Below are positions 1 to 5,946 of a stretch of 13,208 bases of DNA, piece after piece. The notes under the pieces are model-generated. The model saw nothing but the letters and a program-made list of their open reading frames with translations, searched no databases and was not told where the DNA came from. Each line of letters starts with the position of its first letter. Position 1 is the stretch's first letter. This stretch comes from an uncultured Erysipelotrichaceae bacterium (GTDB lineage Bacteria; Bacillota_I; Bacilli_A; RF39; UBA660): positions 1 through 13,208 of the forward strand of contig CACYBN010000057.1 in NCBI GenBank assembly GCA_902772675.1, in the 5' to 3' direction. The position numbers and the translations under genes were made by a program.

Positions 1-1421
1 TCTATTTGTACTAAAGCTACTTCGAATGGCGCACATGCTAATGGGAAAATAATTCCTGATTCATCATTGTTTTGTTCTACGATTGATGCAAGAATTCTAC
101 CTACTCCAATACCATAACTTCCCATTACAACTGGATGTTCTTTATTATTTTCATCTAAGTAAGTCAATCCTAATTTTTCAGAATATTTAGTTCCTAACTT
201 GAATAAATTACCTACTTCAATACCTTTCTTAAAGTATAATTTACCACCACATTTAGGACAAATATCTCCTTCTTGAACATTAACTATATCTCCAACTATA
301 TCATATTTAAAGTCTTTAACATTAGCATTTATATAGTGATATCCTTCTTTATTTCCACCACAACAGAAATTCTTCATATTAAGTACTTCATTATCTACTA
401 CTATCTTAGCATTTAAACCAATTGGTCCAGTATATCCTGGAACAGCATTACTAGTAGCTATTAATTCATCATCAGCAAAATTAACTTCAGTACAATTTAA
501 TAACTTTCTTACTTTACATTCAGATAATTCTCTATCTCCTCTTACAAAGAATACTACTAATTCATTATTTATATTCATAAGAAGAGCTTTAACTGATTTT
601 TTTACATCTAAGTTTAAGAATTTACATACTTCCTCAATTGTTTCTTGATGTGGAGTTTCTACTAATTGTAGTTCTTTTTCTTCTTCAGTATCTTTATGAC
701 TAGAAATACATTCACTAACTTCTATATTAGATGAATAATCACATTTATCACATAATACAATAGTATCTTCACCTATATCAGTAATAGCTTGATACTCTTC
801 AGATAAAGAACCTCCCATTGCTCCTACATCTGCTCTAACTATTTTATAATTAATTCCTAATCTATCATAAACGTTGTCATAAGCTTGTTTCATTTTTCCA
901 TAAGAAATATCTAATCCTGCTTCATCTCTATCAAAAGAATAAGCATCTTTCATAATAAATTCTCTTACTCTAATAAGACCATATCTAGGACGAGGTTCAT
1001 CTCTAAATTTATCAGCTTGTTGATATAAATTAAATGGTAAATCTTTATAACTTCTAACCATATTTTTAGCAGCTATAGCAAATAATTCTTCATGAGTAGG
1101 ACCTAATACATGAGCTCTATCATATCTATCACTTAGCTTGAACATATCATCCCCAAAAGCTTCTACTCTTCCACATTTTTCATAATACTCAGTTGGTATC
1201 AAACTAGGCATTAGTAATTCTTGAGCTCCAGCATTATCCATTTCTTCTTTAACTATCTTTTTAATTTTATCAAGAACTCTTAATCCCATAGGCAAATACA
1301 TATATATACCTGCCCCAACTTTTTTTACCATTCCACTACGTACTAATAAATTACCACTAGTACTTTCTTCATCTTTAGCAGCTTCTCTTAAAGTGAAGAA
1401 AAAACTCTTATCAATTCTCAT
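1..1421 (-). CDS. proS: Prolyl-tRNA synthetase, bacterial type (3' end beyond window)
   Basis: Cytoplasmic class II synthetase that charges tRNA-Pro with proline. The visible 473 codons cover most of a bacterial ProRS of about 565 residues. GPTHEE lies at residues 108-112 and motif 2 around 140-163 (DEPRPRYGLIRVREF, then KDAYSF). A long insertion between motifs 2 and 3, starting near VRADVGAMGG, is the expected position of the INS editing domain. Motif 3 is GSYGIGVGR at 434-442, and the reading frame runs off the left edge just inside the C-terminal anticodon-binding domain (FEVALVQI). The insertion carries Cys pairs (CDKC, CPKCG) that might bind metal; this is a guess. The ATG at 1421 follows a good AGGAGG site. 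Expression should be set by the Pro T-box directly upstream. The family call is firm; only the last ~95 residues are unseen. Confidence 0.97.
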   Translation of the reverse strand, partial: MRIDKSFFFTLREAAKDEESTSGNLLVRSGMVKKVGAGIYMYLPMGLRVLDKIKKIVKEEMDNAGAQELLMPSLIPTEYYEKCGRVEAFGDDMFKLSDRYDRAHVLGPTHEELFAIAAKNMVRSYKDLPFNLYQQADKFRDEPRPRYGLIRVREFIMKDAYSFDRDEAGLDISYGKMKQAYDNVYDRLGINYKIVRADVGAMGGSLSEEYQAITDIGEDTIVLCDKCDYSSNIEVSECISSHKDTEEEKELQLVETPHQETIEEVCKFLNLDVKKSVKALLMNINNELVVFFVRGDRELSECKVRKLLNCTEVNFADDELIATSNAVPGYTGPIGLNAKIVVDNEVLNMKNFCCGGNKEGYHYINANVKDFKYDIVGDIVNVQEGDICPKCGGKLYFKKGIEVGNLFKLGTKYSEKLGLTYLDENNKEHPVVMGSYGIGVGRILASIVEQNNDESGIIFPLACAPFEVALVQI

Positions 1422-1437
1422 AATAACCTCCTATAAA

Positions 1438-1637
1438 TAAAAAAAGAATGATACTAGGAGTGCATTATGCACGGTACCATCCTTAAATTAACTCTTTTTT
1501 GATAACGGAGTACTCTCCGGATATTGTTATATCACTCATGGGTAGGAATTATCTACTATTAATATTCAGTTCTCACTATCCTGAACTCACTTTGATTAAG
1601 GAAATATATAATTATGTCCCATTTCATCGCATTGATG
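1438..1637 (-). promoter_or_regulatory. T-box riboswitch of proS (proline specifier)
   Basis: Untranslated leader that should sense uncharged tRNA-Pro and allow readthrough into proS. The T-box sequence AAGGATGGTACCGTG is at 1484-1470 and is followed by a terminator hairpin and T-tract. In Stem I, ATGGG on the 5' side pairs with CCCAT on the 3' side. The 3' half of the enclosed internal loop reads AATTCCTA, giving specifier codon CCT (1546-1544) followed by the usual A. T-box identity is very secure; the exact specifier comes from folding by eye. Confidence 0.93.
1439..1482 (-). terminator. T-box-controlled intrinsic terminator of proS leader
   Basis: GGATGGTAC (1482-1474) pairs with GTATCATTC (1454-1446), with an inner GTGCA-TAA-TGCAC hairpin, followed by a run of seven T. 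The 5' arm contains the T-box, so antitermination and termination are mutually exclusive folds. Confidence 0.88.
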
Positions 1638-1642
1638 ACTAA

Positions 1643-1671
1643 ATTTTAAATCAATATTACTCTATTGTCAA
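1643..1671 (-). promoter_or_regulatory. proS promoter
   Basis: TTGACA (1671-1666), a 17-bp spacer and TAAAAT (1648-1643) form the best sigma-A-type promoter in the window. The -35 box starts 3 nt after the stop codon of the upstream gene. No hairpin lies between them, so readthrough from that gene would also enter the T-box. Confidence 0.85.
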
Positions 1672-1673
1672 GT

Positions 1674-2276
1674 TTATAATTCTTTAAAAGTACTTACTAA
1701 ATCAGTAAATTTCTCACTTGCTTCCTCTTGATTACTAGCAAGAGTCCAAATCATTATTTGACCATAGTAATTCTCAGTCTCAATTGCATAGCTTCTTATA
1801 TATGTATTAACATTCTTTTCATTTACATAATTAAATTCTATATATTGTGAAGTTTTACCATCTATTAATACATCATTATATTTAGTTACATTAGCTTTAT
1901 ATTCACTCTTTTTTTGATTAAATACTACATTTTTATAATTATTAAAACTGTTTTTATAATCTTTCTTAGAATTTGGAACAAATAAGAAATAAGCATTTAA
2001 ATTAGAATTGTATAATTCCATATCTGCTGATTTATTTAAACTCTTTTGTTCTTCTACTTCAGTCCAATCTTCAGTAGTTTTTACAGTAAACAATTTATCA
2101 TAAGAATAATGATCCTTATAAACTATAGTAGGTTCATCTTTCTTCTTATCTTTTACTCCTAAATCTTTTTCTTCTTTAAAAGTTTCAAAAGCTACAAATC
2201 CCAATAATACTATTACAAAAACAAAAACAACCCCAACTAAGATATTTTTTATCTTATTAATTTTATTACTTTCCAT
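1674..2276 (-). CDS. Single-pass membrane-anchored extracytoplasmic protein, possible PsbP/DcrB-like fold
   Basis: A 200-residue protein of unknown function. A lysine-rich N-terminus is followed by one hydrophobic segment at about residues 12-30, then a charged linker and a soluble domain. This predicts an uncleaved signal anchor with the domain outside the cell; there is no lipobox cysteine. The soluble part ends in a pattern (tyrosine-rich strands, IMIWTLAS, then a helix ending LVSTFKEL) that recalls small PsbP/Mog1/DcrB-like domains. That resemblance is by eye only and could be wrong. The start is chosen as ATG at 2276, because AAGGTG lies 5 nt upstream; a GTG two codons earlier overlaps this ribosome binding site. 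The gene is divergent from the phosphopantetheinyl transferase gene and ends next to the proS promoter, with no terminator of its own. I could not find a convincing promoter. Confidence 0.85.
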   Translation of the reverse strand: MESNKINKIKNILVGVVFVFVIVLLGFVAFETFKEEKDLGVKDKKKDEPTIVYKDHYSYDKLFTVKTTEDWTEVEEQKSLNKSADMELYNSNLNAYFLFVPNSKKDYKNSFNNYKNVVFNQKKSEYKANVTKYNDVLIDGKTSQYIEFNYVNEKNVNTYIRSYAIETENYYGQIMIWTLASNQEEASEKFTDLVSTFKEL

Positions 2277-2354
2277 AAACACACCTTTTTCTTCATGTTT
2301 ATTTTAACAAATAATAATCAAATTTAAAATATTTATTTTTTTTCTTTAATAGTT

Positions 2355-2372
2355 TATATTAAATTTAGGTGA
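2355..2372 (+). promoter_or_regulatory. -10 box and ribosome binding site of the phosphopantetheinyl transferase gene
   Basis: TATATT (2355-2360) is followed after 6 nt by AGGTGA (2367-2372), and the ATG comes 4 nt later. No good -35 hexamer is visible. Predicted initiation would fall at the Shine-Dalgarno itself. Confidence 0.5.
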
Positions 2373-2376
2373 TTTT

Positions 2377-2976
2377 ATGGATATATTATATTCAAATATC
2401 AATGATTTTAGTAATGATGAAATAGATAGTTTTTATCAAAAAATCTATAAAGATAAAAAAGAAAGAATAGATAAATATAAAAATGATATTACTAAGAAAA
2501 GATCAATTATTGGAGAAATATTATTAAGTAGATTATTAGAAAAAAATAATTTTAATTATGAAGAATTATCTTTTTATACCAACAAAGACGGTAAACCATA
2601 TATTAAAGATAATCCTATATATTTTAATATTAGTCATTCTAATGATTTTGTAGTAGTAGTTATCTCTAATAAAGAAATAGGTATAGATATAGAGAAAATA
2701 AGAGATACAAATATTAATATTATTAATCAATTTTGTACTGATAAAGAAAAAGAATATATTTTAAATAGTTCAAATATATATAAAAGTTTATTTAATATAT
2801 ATACTCTAAAAGAAGCTTATTTAAAAATGAAAGGAACTAATCTTAGTCAAATTAATAATATTGAATTTATTATAAATAAAGATATTATTTGTAATGATAA
2901 AGATGTTTCTATTATCCAAATAAAAGATATAGATAATTATATAATTTCAATTATAGAAAATAAAAAAGAGACTTAG
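2377..2976 (+). CDS. 4'-phosphopantetheinyl transferase, Sfp type
   Basis: Predicted to move the 4'-phosphopantetheine group from coenzyme A to a serine of an acyl or peptidyl carrier protein in the cytoplasm. The 199 residues fit the Sfp/AcpT superfamily. In order they show GKPYI (72-76), FNISHS (83-88), GIDIE (102-106, with the Mg-binding acidic residues D104 and E106) and YTLKEAYLK (142-150, with the conserved K145-E146). The usual Trp of the WTxKEA motif is Tyr here. No carrier protein, polyketide or peptide synthetase gene is nearby, so it may serve the fatty-acid carrier protein; that is inference. It is a single gene, divergent from the membrane-anchored protein gene and convergent with serS. 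Its TAG stop lies in the loop of the shared terminator. Start: ATG with AGGTGA 4 nt upstream. Confidence 0.9.
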   Translation: MDILYSNINDFSNDEIDSFYQKIYKDKKERIDKYKNDITKKRSIIGEILLSRLLEKNNFNYEELSFYTNKDGKPYIKDNPIYFNISHSNDFVVVVISNKEIGIDIEKIRDTNINIINQFCTDKEKEYILNSSNIYKSLFNIYTLKEAYLKMKGTNLSQINNIEFIINKDIICNDKDVSIIQIKDIDNYIISIIENKKET

Positions 2977-2990
2977 TCTCTTTTATTTTT
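2963..2990. terminator. Bidirectional intrinsic terminator between the phosphopantetheinyl transferase gene and serS
   Basis: GAGAC (2968-2972), loop TTA and GTCTC (2976-2980) form a hairpin flanked by an A-run on the left and a T-rich tract on the right, so it works on both strands. The TAG stop of the + strand gene starts in the loop, and the serS stop lies 2 nt beyond the stem. Confidence 0.85.
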
Positions 2991-4272
2991 CTACTGGAGT
3001 AATTAATTTCTTACCACCCATATATGGTTGTAATACTTTAGGTACACTAATACTTCCATCTTCATTATAATTATTTTCAATTAATGCGATTAATCCACGA
3101 GGAGAAGCTACTACTGTATTATTTAAAGTATGTAAGAAATAAGTTCCTTTTTCTCCTTTTTCTCTAATTCCTAATCTTCTTGCTTGTGCATCACTTAAAT
3201 TACTACAAGAACCTACTTCGAAATATTTTTGTTGACGAGGAGACCATGCTTCAATATCACATGATTTAACTTTTAAATCTGCTAAATCTCCACTACAACA
3301 TTCTAATTGTCTTACAGGAATATCCATACTTCTAAATATTTCAACAGTATATTTCCACATTTTATTATACCAATCCATACTTTCTTCTGGTTCACAGATT
3401 ACTATCATCTCTTGTTTTTCAAATTGATGAACTCTATATAAACCTCTCTCTTCTAGACCATGACTTCCTCCTTCTTTTCTAAAACATGGAGAATAAGAAG
3501 TCATAGTAATTGGTAATTCTTCTTTTTTAATAATTTGATCTTTAAATTTACCAATCATTGAATGTTCAGAAGTACCTATTAAATATAAATCTTCATTTTC
3601 TATTTTATACATCATAGCTTCCATTTCTGGGAATGACATAACACCGGTAACAACATCAGCATGAATCAAAAATGGTGGTATAGCATAAGTAAATCCATGA
3701 TCGATCATATAATCTCTACCAAAAGCTATCATTGCTTCATGAAGTCTAGCAATATCTCCTAGTAAATAATAGAATCCTTGACCACTAGTTCTACCAGCAG
3801 CATCTTTATCCATTCCACCAACTCTTTCAATAATATCAGCATGATATGGAATTTCATATGATGGAACAACTGGATCACCAAAACGTTCTACTTCAACATT
3901 TTCACTATCATCTTTTCCTATAGGTACAGATGGATCAATAATATTTGGAATAACCATCATTCTTTCTTTAATATTTTTATCTAATTCTACTTTTTCTTCC
4001 TCTAGTTTAGTAATTTCATCTGCCATTTTAGATATTTCTTCTTTTATTTTATTAGCTTCATCGATTTTCTTATCTTTCATAAGCATTCCGATCTCGCCAC
4101 TCTTTTTGTTTTTGTCAGCTTTTAAATTATCTGCTTTAGTTTGTATTTCTCTTACTTTAATATCCATTTCATAGACTTCATCTACTAATGGTAATTTTTC
4201 ATCTTGAAATTTTTTCTTAATATTTTCTTTTACTAGATCTCTGTTTTCTCTTATTAATTTAATATCTATCAT
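2983..4272 (-). CDS. serS: Seryl-tRNA synthetase with archaeal-like core motifs
   Basis: Cytoplasmic class II synthetase charging tRNA-Ser; 429 residues, usual for the family. The start MIDIKLIREN is the classic SerRS N-terminus. Residues ~30-105 form the charged coiled-coil arm that grips the long variable arm of tRNA-Ser. The catalytic core has TSEH (234-237), CFRKE (263-267), GLYRVHQFEK (277-286) and motif 3 from LNNT to R392 (383-400). Standard bacterial SerRS has TAEV and an LNGT/LNGS-like motif 3. The TSEH, RVHQFEK and SNLSDAQARRLGIR features look closer to archaeal-like or alternative clostridial SerRS. Start: ATG 4272, with a GGAAAGGAAG site ending 7 nt upstream. It is preceded by a Ser T-box and a short upstream ORF, and ends at the shared bidirectional terminator. 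Confidence 0.97.
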   Translation of the reverse strand: MIDIKLIRENRDLVKENIKKKFQDEKLPLVDEVYEMDIKVREIQTKADNLKADKNKKSGEIGMLMKDKKIDEANKIKEEISKMADEITKLEEEKVELDKNIKERMMVIPNIIDPSVPIGKDDSENVEVERFGDPVVPSYEIPYHADIIERVGGMDKDAAGRTSGQGFYYLLGDIARLHEAMIAFGRDYMIDHGFTYAIPPFLIHADVVTGVMSFPEMEAMMYKIENEDLYLIGTSEHSMIGKFKDQIIKKEELPITMTSYSPCFRKEGGSHGLEERGLYRVHQFEKQEMIVICEPEESMDWYNKMWKYTVEIFRSMDIPVRQLECCSGDLADLKVKSCDIEAWSPRQQKYFEVGSCSNLSDAQARRLGIREKGEKGTYFLHTLNNTVVASPRGLIALIENNYNEDGSISVPKVLQPYMGGKKLITPVEK

Positions 4273-4275
4273 ATT

Positions 4276-4335
4276 CTATCTTCCTTTCCTTATTTTAATA
4301 ATTAAATTATTTTCCGAGTACTTATATTTCCTCAT
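4276..4335 (-). CDS. Putative 19-codon leader ORF upstream of serS
   Basis: This short ORF begins 15 nt after the serS T-box terminator T-run. It has an AGAGGTGA Shine-Dalgarno whose AGGTGA ends 4 nt before its ATG, a better site than that of serS. It would encode MRKYKYSENNLIIKIRKGR. Its TAG stop is 3 nt before the serS ATG and in the same frame. The serS ribosome binding site lies inside its last codons (AGG AAA GGA AGA), so translation through it could be coupled to serS. It has one serine codon, the GC-rich TCG at position 7. Whether it is translated is unknown; it could be chance in AT-rich DNA, though the Shine-Dalgarno match argues against that. Confidence 0.45.
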   Translation of the reverse strand: MRKYKYSENNLIIKIRKGR

Positions 4336-4350
4336 ATTATCACCTCTAAT

Positions 4351-4390
4351 AAAAAAACCACATAATCTCCATAAGGAGCAATTATGCGGT
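4351..4390 (-). terminator. T-box-controlled intrinsic terminator of serS leader
   Basis: ACCGCATAAT (4390-4381) pairs with ATTATGTGGT (4366-4357) over 10 bp with one G-T pair. An inner CTCC-TTAT-GGAG hairpin and a seven-T tract complete it. The 5' arm includes the end of the T-box. Confidence 0.88.
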
Positions 4391-4546
4391 ACCATCCTTT
4401 AATTTACTTAATTAAATAACGAGTTTCCCCGGGAATGATTAGTTCCTCTCATGAGTAGATTTCTATAATATTTATAATTCATTTACACCAACCATGAATT
4501 CTCTATTTATAAATATCTATATACTTATCTCAATCAGTGATTTCAA
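4351..4546 (-). promoter_or_regulatory. T-box riboswitch of serS (serine specifier)
   Basis: Leader expected to bind uncharged tRNA-Ser and switch on serS. The T-box AAAGGATGGTACCGC is at 4400-4386. Stem I shows a distal hairpin TTCAT-GGTTGGTG-ATGAA and a lower TGAG/CTCA helix. The internal loop's 3' side AAATCTA gives specifier TCT (4459-4457) followed by A. The leader fills most of the serS-dnaB gap. T-box identity is firm; the specifier is from manual folding. Confidence 0.92.
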
Positions 4547-4551
4547 CAATA

Positions 4552-4580
4552 ATATTAACACAAAACCATTTTTTTGTAAA
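4552..4580 (-). promoter_or_regulatory. serS promoter
   Basis: TTTACA (4580-4575), a 17-bp spacer and TAATAT (4557-4552). The -35 box begins at the base right after the dnaB stop codon. No terminator follows dnaB, so dnaB transcripts probably also run into the serS T-box. Confidence 0.72.
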
Positions 4581-5882
4581 CTAATTAAATTCTTTAAGCA
4601 TATCCTCTATTTCTTTTTGTTCTTCTACCGACATCTCTTTAGTATCTAAATCTTTATCAAACCATGATGGTAATTTTTCATCTTTAATAGAAGTTACTTT
4701 CTTATTAGTTTTATTTTCCAATGTCTTCTTAAACTTATTATGTTCTTTAATAGCTATTCTCATAGCATCCTCAACTGTTTCTATATTTAATCTAGACCAT
4801 TGTGCTGCAATAGTATCTACATAACTCTTAGTAAATTTTTGATCATTAATATTTAATACATGAGATATTAAAACATTAACTACTCCAGGCTTCATTTTAT
4901 AATCTACCATTAATTCTTCAATTATCTTTAATTCTCTACTGCTAGGTTCTCCATTCTTATATTTACTTTTTAAATAATCATATGGAGACATATTTTCAAA
5001 AGTATAAATAATTTTAGCTCTATTAGAAGAATCTCCAGAAGGTTTCTTTAAATATTCTGGTTGTTTAGAATATACAAGAGTTGGTAATGATCCTCCATTT
5101 TCAAATTGATAGTAATTTCTAGCATTCTTTCTAAGTTCATTCTTATCTATAAAACCTTTTTCATTTAAACTATTTCTTACTAACATTTGCATATTATAAT
5201 CATTAATTTTATATATATAAGCTAATTTATTAATTAATTCTTTTATTTCATCATTAAAGCACTTTTCATTAACCATACTTTTTGGAATAGAAGATATTAA
5301 CATGTTAAAATCTACGATTGAATCTAAATTAATATCTGAAGATGTTTTTTCTATAATGTTATCTACTTGATTAAAACTATTACCATTTACACTAGAAAAT
5401 ACTGTATTAAAATTACATGTTATATCATTATAATCTTTTAAAACAATTCTAGGCATTTTAAAGCATCCTACAATCTTATCATATTCTTTTTTTCCTACAT
5501 TATTATATAAAACTATATTTAATATAGGATGATTAAAGAAATCATTTATTGACATAGGAGAAAACAATATATAGACATAACTATTTACATTATCATCTTC
5601 TTTTACATATGTCTTAAGTAATCCTACTGCTTCTAGTTTCTCTCTTGCTATTACAAAGTTTTCTAAAGATATTTGCATCGTAGACATGATATGATGATGT
5701 GTCTCATTATTTGACATTATCTCATTTCTAGGAATATCTTCTACTAATGTAAAATATAGAGAAGTAGCTACTGAACCTATAATAGGTTGATATAAAGTAG
5801 TAATAATCTTTTTATCTACTTCAGTGATAATAGTCTTATTAACAACCATATATGTATCTGCTGGTAAAATATTTCTAGACAT
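4581..5882 (-). CDS. dnaB: Replication initiation and membrane attachment protein DnaB (DnaB/DnaD family)
   Basis: Bacillota primosome protein, distinct from the Gram-negative helicase of the same name. In the Bacillus system it helps DnaD and the loader DnaI bring the replicative helicase to DnaA- or PriA-opened DNA. It has 433 residues. The N-terminal part (1-110) has the DnaB-type opening LPADTYMVVN and a winged-helix-like stretch. The C-terminal DnaB_2 domain spans about 297-385: SPYDYLKSKYKNGEPS, then the diagnostic YxxxIxxxW motif at Y354, I358 and W362. A short tail contains LPSWFDKD. The start is ATG 5882, because the in-frame TTG at 5900 lies in the AAGGAGAG ribosome binding site. 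The gene that usually follows, dnaI, is absent; serS follows instead. Its promoter lies inside the preceding ileS terminator region. Confidence 0.92.
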   Translation of the reverse strand: MSRNILPADTYMVVNKTIITEVDKKIITTLYQPIIGSVATSLYFTLVEDIPRNEIMSNNETHHHIMSTMQISLENFVIAREKLEAVGLLKTYVKEDDNVNSYVYILFSPMSINDFFNHPILNIVLYNNVGKKEYDKIVGCFKMPRIVLKDYNDITCNFNTVFSSVNGNSFNQVDNIIEKTSSDINLDSIVDFNMLISSIPKSMVNEKCFNDEIKELINKLAYIYKINDYNMQMLVRNSLNEKGFIDKNELRKNARNYYQFENGGSLPTLVYSKQPEYLKKPSGDSSNRAKIIYTFENMSPYDYLKSKYKNGEPSSRELKIIEELMVDYKMKPGVVNVLISHVLNINDQKFTKSYVDTIAAQWSRLNIETVEDAMRIAIKEHNKFKKTLENKTNKKVTSIKDEKLPSWFDKDLDTKEMSVEEQKEIEDMLKEFN

Positions 5883-5889
5883 ATTATCA

Positions 5890-5934
5890 CTCTCCTTCAA
5901 CTACATTATAAATTAAAAAAGTCATTGATTTCAA
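5890..5934 (-). promoter_or_regulatory. dnaB promoter and ribosome binding site
   Basis: TTGAAA (5934-5929), an 18-bp spacer, TATAAT (5910-5905), then 7 nt and AAGGAGAG (5897-5890). The -35 box lies inside the ileS terminator hairpin. The predicted leader is only about 15-20 nt. Confidence 0.72.
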
Positions 5935-5942
5935 TGACTTTT
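5911..5942 (-). terminator. Intrinsic terminator of ileS
   Basis: A perfect 8-bp stem GTCATTGA / TCAATGAC (5921-5928 and 5931-5938) with a 2-nt centre, extended by A/T pairs on both sides. It lies just after the ileS stop (three successive TAA codons) and is followed in that direction by a T-run. Confidence 0.88.
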
Positions 5943-5946
5943 ATTA

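Noticed and set aside
2277..2282. GTG start two codons before the membrane-anchored protein's ATG
   Set aside because: The GTG overlaps the AAGGTG ribosome binding site, which is correctly spaced for the ATG at 2276.
5883..5900. TTG-started extension of DnaB
   Set aside because: The extra codons are the AAGGAGAG ribosome binding site of the ATG at 5882.
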